NCBI GenBank assembly: GCA_028564705.1
Contig: JAPXFQ010002390.1
Location: 60,001 to 124,000, forward strand
Origin: Apricaphanius iberus
Taxonomy: Eukaryota; Chordata; Actinopteri; Cyprinodontiformes; Aphaniidae
DNA length: 64,000 bases
Direction of reading: 5' to 3'
Shown here: positions 30,120 to 42,100 of the stretch, piece by piece
How positions within the stretch are numbered: the stretch's first letter is position 1
Layout: each line of letters opens with the position of its first letter
Notes under the pieces: generated by a model
What the model was told of the DNA's origin: nothing
Database searches by the model: none
What the model saw: the letters and a program-made list of their open reading frames with translations, nothing else
Made by a program: the position numbers and the translations under genes

Positions 30120-33100
30120 GTAGGTCTGCATGGTACCGTCTCTGTCTGACATAGCAACACGGTAACGGCGGCGTCTAGGTCTGCTGCATCATGGGGGATA
30201 CGGAGCTAGAGCTAATGGGTGGAGGAAGGGATGGAGGAGGGATGGATGGAGGAGGAGGAGATGGATGGAGGAAAGGATGGAGGAGGAGGAGATGGAGGAA
30301 AGGATGGAGGAGAGATGGATGGAGGAAGGGATGGAGGAGGGATGGAGGAGGAGGAGATGGAGGAAAGGATGGAGGAGAGATGGAGGAAGGGATGGAGGAG
30401 GAGGAGATGGAGGAAAGGATGGAGGAAGAGGTGGAGGAAGGGATGGATGGAGGAGGAGATGGAGGAGGGATGGAGGAGGAGGGATGGAAGGGTGGAGCAG
30501 TTGTTCCTCTGATCAATAATCAAAAAGCTGTGATTCTGATCCAAACGGTTTAGAATCACAGCAGGAAACGCCTCTGACATCAGCCTGCAAGACCAAACCC
30601 AGGGCAGATCTCAGTCTACCTGTTAGACAGTAACAGGTAGACTGAGATCTGTGATGCATACCTGTCCTCCATCTTAGGAATGATGTCATCAAGGTGAACA
30701 TATTTTCAGAACAGGTAGGTGGTGTTTCTATGACGGTCCAGAACAGGTAGGTGGTGCTTCCAGTATGGTCCAGAACAGGTAGGTGGTGTTTCTATGACGG
30801 TCCACAACAGGTAGGTGGTGTTTCTATGACGGTCCAGAACAGGTAGGTGGTGTTTCCATTACGGTCCAGAACAGGTAGGTGGTGTTTCTATGACGGTCCA
30901 GAACAGGTAGGTGGTGTTTCTATGACGGTCCAGAACAGGTAGGTGGTGTTTCCATTACGGTCCAGAACAGGTAGGTGGTGTTTCTATGACGGTCCAGAAC
31001 AGGTAGGTGGTGTTTCCATTACGGTCCAGAACAGGTAGGTGGTGTTTCTATGACGGTCCAGAACAGGTAGGTGGTGTTTCTATGACGGTCCACAACAGGT
31101 AGGTGGTGTTTCCATTACGGTCCAGAACAGGTAGGTGGTGTTTCTATGACGGTCCAGAACAGGTAGGTGGTGCTTCCAGTATGGTCCAGAACAGGTAGGT
31201 GGTGTTTCTATGACGGTCCAGAACAGGTAGGTGGTGTTTCTATGACGGTCCAGAACAGGTAGGTGGTGTTTCCATTACGGTCCAGAACAGGTAGGTGGTG
31301 TTCTATGACGGTCCAGAACAGGTAGGTGGTGTTTCTATGACGGTCCAGAACAGGTAGGTGGTGTTTCTATGACGGTCCAGAACAGGTAGGTGGTGTTTCT
31401 ATGACGGTCCAGAACAGGTAGGTGGTGTTTCTATGACGGTCCAGAACAGGTAGGTGGTGTTTCTATGACGGTCCAGAACAGGTAGGTGGTGCTTCCATTA
31501 CGGTCCAGAACAGGTAGGTGGTGCTTCTATGACGGTCCAGAACAGGTAGGTGGTGTTTCTATGACGGTCCAGAACAGGTAGGTGGTGTTTCTATGACGGT
31601 CCAGAACAGGTAGGTGGTGCTTCTATGACGGTCCAGAACAGGTAGGTGGTGCTTCTATGACGGTCCAGAACAGGTAGGTGGTGTTTCTATTACGGTCCAG
31701 AACAGGTAGGTGGTGTTTCTATGACGGTCCAGAACAGGTAGGTGGTGCTTCTATGACGGTCCAGAACAGGTAGGTGGTGTTTCCATTACGGTCCAGAACA
31801 GGTAGGTGGTGTTTCTATGAGGGTCCAGAACAGGTAGGTGGTGCTTCTATGACGGTCCAGAACAGGTAGGTGGTGCTTCTATGACGGTCCAGAACAGGTA
31901 GGTGGTGCTTCCATTACGGTCCAGAACAGGTAGGTGGTGTTTCCATTACGGTCCAGAACAGGTAGGTGGTGTTTCTATGACGGTCCAGAACAGGTAGGTG
32001 GTGTTTCTATGACGGTCCAGAACAGGTAGGTGGTGTTTCCACTACGGTCCAGAACAGGTAGGTGGTGTTTCCATTACGGTCCAGAACAGGTAGGTGGTGT
32101 TTCTATGACGGTCCAGAACAGGTAGGTGGTGTTTCTATGACGGTCCACAACAGGTAGGTGGTGTTTCCATTACGGTCCAGAACAGGTAGGTGGTGTTTCT
32201 ATGACGGTCCACAACAGGTAGGTGGTGTTTCTATGACGGTCCAGAACAGGTAGGTGGTGCTTCCATTACGGTCCAGAACAGGTAGGTGGTGCTTCTATGA
32301 CGGTCCAGAACAGGTAGGTGGTGTTTCTATGAGGGTCCAGAACAGGTAGGTGGTGCTTCTATGACGGTCCAGAACAGGTAGGTGGTGCTTCTATGACGGT
32401 CCAGAACAGGTAGGTGGTGCTTCCATTACGGTCCAGAACAGGTAGGTGGTGTTTCCATTACGGTCCAGAACAGGTAGGTGGTGTTTCTATGACGGTCCAG
32501 AACAGGTAGGTGGTGCTTCTATGACGGTCCAGAACAGGTAGGTGGTGCTTCCATTACGGTCCAGAACAGGTAGGTGGTGTTTCCACTACGGTCCAGAACA
32601 GGTAGGTGGTGTTTCTATGACGGTCCAGAACAGGTAGGTGGTGTTTCCATTACGGTCCAGAACAGGTAGGTGGTGTTTCTATGAGGGTCCAGAACAGGTA
32701 GGTGGTGCTTCTATGACGGTCCAGAACAGGTAGGTGGTGCTTCTATGACGGTCCAGAACAGGTAGGTGGTGCTTCCATTACGGTCCAGAACAGGTAGGTG
32801 GTGTTTCCATTACGGTCCAGAACAGGTAGGTGGTGTTTCTATGACGGTCCAGAACAGGTAGGTGGTGTTTCTATGACGGTCCAGAACAGGTAGGTGGTGT
32901 TTCCACTACGGTCCAGAACAGGTAGGTGGTGTTTCTATGACGGTCCAGAACAGGTAGGTGGTGTTTCCACTACGGTCCAGAACAGGTAGGTGGTGTTTCT
33001 ATGAGGGTCCAGAACAGGTAGGTGGTGTTTCCATGACCATCTGAGGAGAACATCAGTGGGGAAACGTCATCAGTCACAAAGTCATCATAACTGATCCAGA

Positions 33101-36100
33101 TCTCTGATCACTGCAGAGACATCCTGCTTCTCTGCTGCTATACCGATTGAAAAAAAAAAATCTCCATCCACATAAAAACGGATAAATGCGTTTTTCTGCA
33201 TATTCATAGACGTGGCAAACCTGTAGGGGGCAGTAGTTCTCCCAGATCCTCTCCTAACTTATGTAGCAAACAAACAAAACAATGGATGATACCAACACAG
33301 CTCTGAGGGCAGAAATTCTGTTTTTACTGTTTTTTTTTTTTTAGATTAAACTGACGTTACGGTTCTTAAAACTCCGTTTTCGGCCGTCCACACGTCGATA
33401 ATGAAAACAGAGAAAACAAAAATCTCCGTTAATGTATGGATGACAGACCAAAGCGTAGAAAAATATCCCGGCTACATGTGGACAGGGCCACAGTTTTCTG
33501 ATGTCCTAGATGCTGAAGCTGCAGCCCAAATAAAACCATTTCTCCCCTGCTGCAGATAAAGCTGCAGCCTGTATTCATGTAGATTCTCCCCTCAGCTTCT
33601 AAAACACCGTTTTTTGATGGAGCTACTTAAAGCAAGGAAATAAAATAAAAGCTTCTCTGACACTTTGAGTATTTATGATTTGATGGAGAACATTTCTGAT
33701 CTCGGTGCTGATTCTGTTATTACATTCTGAGACAAACAAGCAACTCCAGGCCAATCAGCATCTACCGCTGCCAGGTAGGAGTGGGAGGGATATCCCGTTA
33801 CTGGACCAATCAGTCCATAGGTGGGCGTGTTGGGTCGCTTCAGAACGCTTCGGACCAACGCAGAGGTAGGACACAGGTAATGGAAACACGGCAGAACCGT
33901 TCCAAAGCGACCCGTTCTGTACCGTACCGGCCCTCGTGGAAATGGGGCAATAGTGTCTCCTAGAAGAAAATGGGTTCTGAAGACAAAACTGATGGGAAGA
34001 GGTGAGACCGGATGTTCTGGTTCTGGGGAACCTTCCAGGTCAGTTTTGTTCTACACGAGTTAAAACAGTGGTTGTTCATGTGGGATCAACCAACAGAACC
34101 AGAACCTGTCTGAGCTCCTGAGGAGCAGAACATCTCTTTTTATCTCTGGTCCATTTCCTACAGCTGGTTCTGGTTCTGATGGTTTTAGCTGCCTGAACCT
34201 TAATGTTGACTCCACCCTCCCAACAGCAGTGCCCCCTACCTGCCTCCCCCGGTACAACCACAGGAACCGCAGACTAAAACTGTCCCACATTCCAGCTGAC
34301 TGGGTTACCCGCTTCATGCCAAGGATCCAAATGGATTATTTTTGCACCAGAACCTCAGAAGTTCTCAGTCTGCAACCAGCTGTAAGAACCACTGACCCGT
34401 CTCCATCTGGGGGTTCTGATCAAGTCCCCTTGAATGAACTCATCATCAGGGAGGATTTGGACCAATAATTTCTGCCTGAATCATCGCTACAGAACCAGAA
34501 CCTTCCCATGTGTGTGAGGTCCTTCTGTGGTTTTTACAGATTCATCTTAATTCAGTTTATTTCTATAGCGCTAATTCACACCAGATGTCATCCCAAGGCA
34601 CTTTACATCAAAAATAATTTTAATGCAATTATAGAAACATTCCAGTCAAACTTTTCTATATAAAGAATCCCAGCAGATTAAGTGATAAATTCAAATAAGC
34701 AAATAATTTACTCTGTGTGTGTTTGAGTCTTTAAAGTTGTATTTTATGAATTTAGTTTTTAGTTTGTTTATTTGACGGGGACATGTATACAGGAGCATTA
34801 ATCAGTATATATGAAAAGACGCTTTGCACCAGACTTTAGCTCTTGGAGCTAATTTCCGCCTGCAGTCCTTAAGACATACAATTACAAAGCACTGCAAAAA
34901 GCATGAAACAATAAAGTTCATAACATTCACAGACAGTATGTATATTTATATAGTGATAAAGCATCCAACTTTGTGGAGCCGATCTTAAACGGTGGTCAGT
35001 CAGTGAGGGAGACACCATCCAGGTGTACCAACCCCGGAACCAGAATCAGTTTCAGTTCCAGTAAAAATGGAGTTTTTTTTTTCTGCTGTTCCAGGATCAG
35101 TTTGATAATCTGGAGAAACACACCAGCTGGGGAATCGACTTCCTGGAACGATACACCAAGTTTGTCAAAGAGCGAGCCGACATTGAGCTGAACTATGCCA
35201 AGCAGATCAGGTATGTTTGTCCACTGCATGCAGAACTTCCCTGTCCCTCGCCGTCTCTGCCAACCGCTCTGTGTCCCCCTGTCTGTCTACAGGAGCCTGT
35301 CTAAGAAATACCACCCAAAGCGAAGCAGAGAGGATGAGAGCAGGTCAGTCTTTTAGCTTTTCATCGACTTTCAGACTCTGTCCACCTCATACGGACATTA
35401 GGACTAAATCCGAATGGTCTTCATTTGGCTTTCTGACTCACTGGTTCAGATCTTTATGTCAGGAGCAGGTGGAGATGCTTTCACTGTTGGGTTACTGAGA
35501 AGAATGCTGAAATGGACTGGGCTTATATAGCGCTTTCTAGTCATACTGACCACTCAAAGCCACATTCACAAACATCCATACACCGATACAAAGCTAGTTA
35601 CGCAACTTGGGCGTAAGTGGAGACAATTTAGTGTAGAAAAGCTCAGAGACCAGAGTGACTACGGTTTCCTCTTATGGGATCCATTTTTAAGCTCTCTGTT
35701 GAACATTGGGAAACTTTTCTGGCTGACAATAAATTTCGTTTTAGGACGTCTGTGTACAATAGACACAATTTTGTATAGTATATAAATCAATTTGGAGGTT
35801 GACACCTGTTATGTCCCGTTGAGGGTTTTTGGGAGCCTTCCATCATATTTTCTTACACATTTTTAATTTTGCTGGTACTACTTTTTTCTGTGTGAAGAGG
35901 CCAAATAAATAAATCAAATAGTTTGGATGAACAATAATTGTTACAGTCAGCCTGAGATCATCCAGTGGCCAAAACGTTGGAGGTATTGAATGTGCTGCTG
36001 AGCTCAGGTGGAGGCGACTCATCAAGAAGCTCTCCCAGTTTGGTTCCTGGGGATGAAGTTCCCTCAGAGGAACAACACCATCTGCAGACGTGCTGGAGAA

Positions 36101-39100
36101 CTTCTTGTGACATCCACCATTTATCGTTGGAACGTTGGAACTCCAGCCTGGCAGAAGTCCACCGAATAAAGAACCCAATTATCGGATAAATATGCAAAGA
36201 AATAGAAACCATATCTACCCCCTGTAGATAATTAGGAATGTTTGAATCAGGATGATCTGGGTCAAACTGCTGTATGTCGCTAATACAATACTCAGGTGGG
36301 CCGGGCCCATGTGGATTGTAACTATGGTTCTGTTCAATGAATGGTTGAGACACTTGAACTAACCTTTGAGGAGGAAAAGATCGCTAATGGGGTGATCCAG
36401 AGGTTTCAGCGAGTGGAGCTTTGCAGATGGTGGTAATGGGTCAGATAAGTTACTAATTCAGACACAAAGGAGCGACATGGACTCAAGAACAAGGATACAT
36501 TCTGCCCCATTAAATTTGTCAAGTCCAGAGCTGGATGATCTTCGGAGGACAAAGTACGAAGCTCCCTGCTTCAGTTCTTTCCTTGGTTTCTGTGGAAGTA
36601 ACCGGGATATAATGAAGGTTTGGACTCCGTCCGTCCCATCAGTTGTGGGAAAAACAGGTTCTGCTTTGTGGGTTCTGCATGAGAAGCCACAGATTGAATA
36701 ACTCAGACTGCAGGATTTAGAACGACTCAGAAAACCTTAGAAACCACTGATTAAACCTGCAGGCCGATCGACCTGTTTGTACCCTAACAATAACAGATGA
36801 AATCTTACACACAGGAACAAATCCCAGTGAAAACACAACCTGTATTCTTATTTATCCTAAACTAATCTTCCTCAGCCCAGGTAGACCTTATTGAACGATT
36901 AAGGGTCTCCAGGTTTCTCCGTGGGTGATGGAGGGGAAGCTCAAACAACGTTAGCTGGCAGCCACAGGCGTAGCATACAGTCAGGCAAACAAGGCAAGGA
37001 CCCCTAGAGCGCCAAACCAAGTGATTGCTGATGTGCTGTGTGGTAGCGGGCCATCTGAAATACCCTAAAGGGGCCCCCTGTCAGTCTTGCCCCTGCCACA
37101 CCTGCCTAACCAGTAACCGTCGCTGAGCTCCTCATGTAAAAACAGGTGTTATGCTGAAAAATGCACGGCTGCCAAAAAACTGCATCCGCAGCCGCAGGAA
37201 CGAGCATCATTCAAAAATCCCCGATAACGATGAGGAAACGGATTAAAATATCAGTAATGAGGACATTAAATATATTTGTAATATTGCCATGTTTCTTATG
37301 CATGTGCATCCTGAAAACGTATTGTGTTATCGCAGATGAATGTAAAAAAATGACGGCTTTTATCCAACCTAACTGACTGGAATGTTTGTATAATTATATT
37401 GTTGTAAAGTGCCTTGAGATGACATTTGTTGTGAATTGGTGCTATAGAAAATAAAAGTGAAATGAATGAATAACTATTGCCATGCACCAGTAGGACATCC
37501 ATAATGTTCATCACAAGCAGACAACCACTAGAAAGTACATGTGGTCTGTTGTTGTTCAGTTGTTCTGTAGAACCGAAGACGGGTCAATGAGTGTTTGAGG
37601 GGAGGAGAACAAACCTAAAACGTTTTCTGCCTCATCAGTTTTTGCTAGTGGAAAATCGCTGGATAAGTATATATGAACCGTGCAGCACGCAGGCGTTGAA
37701 AAATTAGGTTTGCTGTGTTTTAAAATTTGTGAAAGAATATTGAATTTTCACTTGCATCATAGACCCTTGTTTTAAAAGTGTACTTATTGCTGCTATGATG
37801 TCATGGGATGGTTTATATATATTGGATGAATAGTTTAGATAAGGAATGCAGCTATCCATTCTTTTTGTAACCGATTAATCTAGCACCTTATCGATTCGAT
37901 TAATCAGATCATTTTTTTAAACATTTTTAAACAACCAAAGCAAATCATGCATAACGAAAATGTTTTGGCTGGAAAATGATGAAGCGATTTCCTTTTATAT
38001 CTAAAAAAAAACTGAGAACTCCAACATTTGGCTCCAAAAATAAGCCCATTTACAGTATTTATGTATTTATTTCACAAAATAACAGTCAACAGCAATAATG
38101 TAAGTTAGTAAACTGTCCACTTTTTTCTGAAAAGTTGCAATATTTTTGTGATTTTTATTTTTAGCCAATCACGTAAATAGTTTGAAAAGCAAGCAGAGTT
38201 AGAGGCTACATAAAGGTCACATAAACCTTAGTCAAATAAAATGACTTTAAATGTCCTTTTAACAGATGAAAATAGTAAAATGTGAGCAGCTCAGATTGGG
38301 TCTTCTCTAGAGGAACATCTCTGCTTTTATTTTGGTTCTACAGACCCAGACCCACCCTGGGCCCCTTTTAGCCCCTCTTTATTCACCTCCTGGATACGCC
38401 CCTGCTAATAATCAGTTATTAATCATTGTATAAACTCACAGGAGTCTGTGTGTCTATAGAGAGTGAGAAAGTATTTTTCTTTTGGTTGCAGCGCAGCATG
38501 AAGTCTGTTAGTTTGAAATGTTGGAGCATTTTTTTGTCACAGATAGAGACGATACTGTTTTTATCCATCCACACAGAAACTGAAAACAAAGAAGACGCAG
38601 TTCCCCCCTTTGGTCAGAGTTTTTGAAAAGATTAGTTTTTTTGTGCTTAAAATCTGCGTTTACTTGTTGATGACAGGCCAAACTGTAGAAAATATCTCCG
38701 TTTTGTGAGATACCCGGCGACGTGTGGAAAGGGCTCTATTACGATGGAACATGAATAAAGTTTATTACTTAAAACACCGAAGCTAAACATCATATCTAGT
38801 CAAACAGCATCATGATATCGCTACAAATACAGTATTAAAATTAGAGAACATAAATGTATACAGGCTTCATGTTAATTCAATTCACTTTTATTTCTATAGC
38901 GCCAATTCACAACAAATATCTGTGGATAATCAAGCGCTTTACAACAGAAGTTATTTCAATACAATTATACAAACATTCCAATCAGATAAAAGTTTCAGTT
39001 GGACGGAAGTTTTTCCTCTCCACTGTCGCTACATGCTTGCTCAGTATGAAGGGTGGCTGAGGAGTTGATGTGGTTGGAGTCTGCATGATCCGGGCACAAC

Positions 39101-42100
39101 CTCACATCCATGACTCAGCAGAATCTAAATGACTTCTTGTAACATGCCCTGAGATGACGTGTGTTGTGAATTGGGAAGGGTCCTCTCTGCTCTGTGATTG
39201 GTTCCTTTAGGTACACCTGGTGTTTGGCGTTTGCAGCGACTCTGCAGCAGCTGAACGAAATGGCAGCTCAGAGAGAAGACTTTGCTGACAACCTTCACAC
39301 GCAGATTGTCTGTGAACTGATGAGGTACATCCAGGAGCTGAAGGCAGAGAGGAAAACAGTAAGTCCAAGAAAAATAGACCCTGATCATAGCAGCAGAGTA
39401 CAGGTAGGGGGCAGTGTCCCCCACAGCAGACAGGAACCTAGAGCGTCACTGGGAGATACCATAGAGATGGAGATGGTTAAAGCTAAGCTACTATGGGACT
39501 TCCAGATAAAGACCCTTAAATCCTACTGGACATGTGTCTAAGAGAACACAGTTATAGGAACCACTAAGATACTGACCACAGTCTGGATTTTTGAACTCCA
39601 CCAAAGTGTGAGTCTTATTGTAGCTTCTAGCAGGTCTGTGGTGAACAGCTGAGACGATCCACCCGGCCAGATATAACATTTAACGGCCGCTTGTACTCAT
39701 CCAGGTTCTGGTTCTGCTGGAGGTTTCTTCCTGTTAAAGGGGAGTTTTTCCTCTCCACTGTCGCTACATGCTTGCTCAGTATGAGGGATTTCTGAGGAAT
39801 TCTACTGTTGTTACATGTTTGTTTGGGAGGAGTGAACGCTGTCAGTGAATAAGTCGATTCAGATAAATGTCCTTTAACCAATCAGAATCAGAATCAGAAT
39901 CAGTTTATTGGCCAAGTATGTCACATACAAGGAATTTGACTCCGGCAAACTTTTTTCTCCAGTACAGAACTTGAATCAGTGAAATAAAAAAAGAAAAAAA
40001 GAAAAATAAGAACAAAAATAAGTAAAAATACAAATAAATATCAGATCGTAAATAATAAAGGATAATATATACACCAAGCCGGGGTTATTTTACAGTGAGT
40101 ATGTACAGAAGTGCAGAGTTATAGTTTATTGTTATGTGAGTGCACTCACACACTGTGACTAGACAGAGTTCGTCAGAGCGACAGCCTGGGGGAAAAAACT
40201 GTTTTTGTGTCGGGTGGTTTTGGCGTACAACGCTCTGTAACGCCGACCTGAGGGGAGGAGCCTAAACAGATTGTGGCCAGGGTGTGAGGGGTCAGAGGTG
40301 ATTTTCCTGGCCCGCTTCCTGACCCTGGCCCGGAATAGGTCCTGAATGGAGGGAAGATCGGTTCCTATGATCCTCTCTGCAGTCCTGACTGTTCTCTGCA
40401 GTCTGTCCTTGTCTTGCCTGGTGGCGGATCCGAACCAGACAGAGATGGATGAGGTCAGGACAGACTGGACTATTGCTGTGTAGAAGATGATCAGCAGCTC
40501 CTGGGGCAGGTTGAACTTCCTGAGCTGACGCAGAAAGTACAGCCTTTGCTGGGCCTTTTTCCTTATTATGTTGATGTGTGAGGTCCACTTCAGGTCCCGT
40601 GTGATGGTGGATCCTAGGAACCTGAAAGACTCCACTGTGGGGACTGGCTTGTTGAGGATCATGAGAGGAGATGTTGATGGTGGTCTCTTCCTGAAGTCCA
40701 CTGTCATCTCCACAGTTTTGAGCGGGTTTAGCTCCAGGTGGTTCTGACTGCACCAGAGAACCAGCTGTTCCACTTCCTTTCTGTACACAGACTCGTCGCC
40801 GTCGCGGATGAGTCCAATGACGGTGGTGTCATCTGCAAACTTCAGGAGTTTCACAGAAGGGTCCCTCGACGTGCAGTCAGTGGTGTAAAGGGAGAAGAGC
40901 AGTGGGGAGAGAACACATCCCTGGGGGGCGCCGATGCTGAGGGAACGGGAGCAGAATAATGAAGTGAACTGATTGGTTGTTCATCAGGATCTGCAGGAAA
41001 ATGTAGATGACTGAATTGACTCTTTTTGGAACTGGTTTCAGATTTTTGACCCCCATGGGTTCCACTAACCAATGTCTCTGTTGTTTCAGCATTTCCAAGA
41101 TGGCCGCCGTGCTCAGCAACACATAGAAAGCTCCTGGAAGCAGCTGGAATCTGTAAGTATCCCCCCCACTAGCATGTAACCTCCTACTAACAGGTGACTC
41201 CTCCTATCTACAAGTGGACACCAGATTTTTATTTCAACCAATATTAAGACCTGAATATGAATTAATTTTGTTCTTTAATAATTGAATTAAAAGTGTTTAT
41301 GAACCTTGGTGCAGCAGAGTGTGGGGATGCTAGGGGACACAGAATAATCATTTATTGTCCAACAAAGGGGACATGAAATTCATTCATAAGAGCACCAAAG
41401 TTTAAGTTTATAGAAGAGTTTAGATTCACAAAAGAAAAATACAAAAGTATTTAAAAAAATAGAAAAATACATGTACATTAAGGTGAAATATTATAAAACC
41501 CAGTAGAGTGCAGTTGTTAGAAATAAAGTTGCATACTCAGATTCAAATGTGCCACTGAGTAGGATCATTTAGAAAAAAAAAATATTTAAAGAATGTGCAT
41601 GTGTAGTTGTGTATTTAAAAAGTAAATGTATAATTTACCAGAAATTAAAATAAAATTAACTGAAACAAGTGTGTAAATAACAGAAGCAGAAATGTCATTA
41701 ATTTGAGTCAAAGAGTGTAGATCAAAGCATGGATATAAAAATTATTGGGTTTGTTGACCTTCACTGAGGTCAGCGGAGGTTTGTAACCTTCACATTTTTT
41801 TATTATTTTTTTTCACGTTTTTTTTCCCATTTTCACCCAATGTCCGTCCCTAAGTCCAGTCCTGGGCATTGCTCTCCCTCTGCCAGCCCCAGGAGGGCCC
41901 CAGACTGAGCTCAAGCCTCCTTCATGCTTTGAGAAGTGATGAACCCTTCTTTTCACCTGAGGGGGTGGGGGGGGGGGGGGTATTCCCCAGCTGGACATAG
42001 CGCGTGGAAGGATCACGTTATTCCAGTCAGCCATGAGGGCGCAGTGTACAGCCCAGAACTAGTGCATGTTTTTGTGGGAGTAGCTCACATTAGCTGCTCA

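Noticed and set aside
30175..30580. Gly/Trp/Arg-rich and Pro/Ser-rich open frames
   Set aside because: Compositional product of the GGA/GGATGGA tract inside fnbp1 intron 1.
30707..33038. CRISPR-like array of direct repeats
   Set aside because: Repeats are contiguous with no unique spacers, and the DNA is vertebrate; it is a minisatellite.
35843..36353. Overlapping open frames on both strands as a novel gene in intron 3
   Set aside because: No recognisable domain, no splice or promoter evidence, and the two strands mirror each other; left as unassigned.
40159..40854. Host gene encoding a reverse-transcriptase-like protein
   Set aside because: FADDTT box, truncated start and (TCTGAT)n tail identify a Rex1-type LINE insertion.
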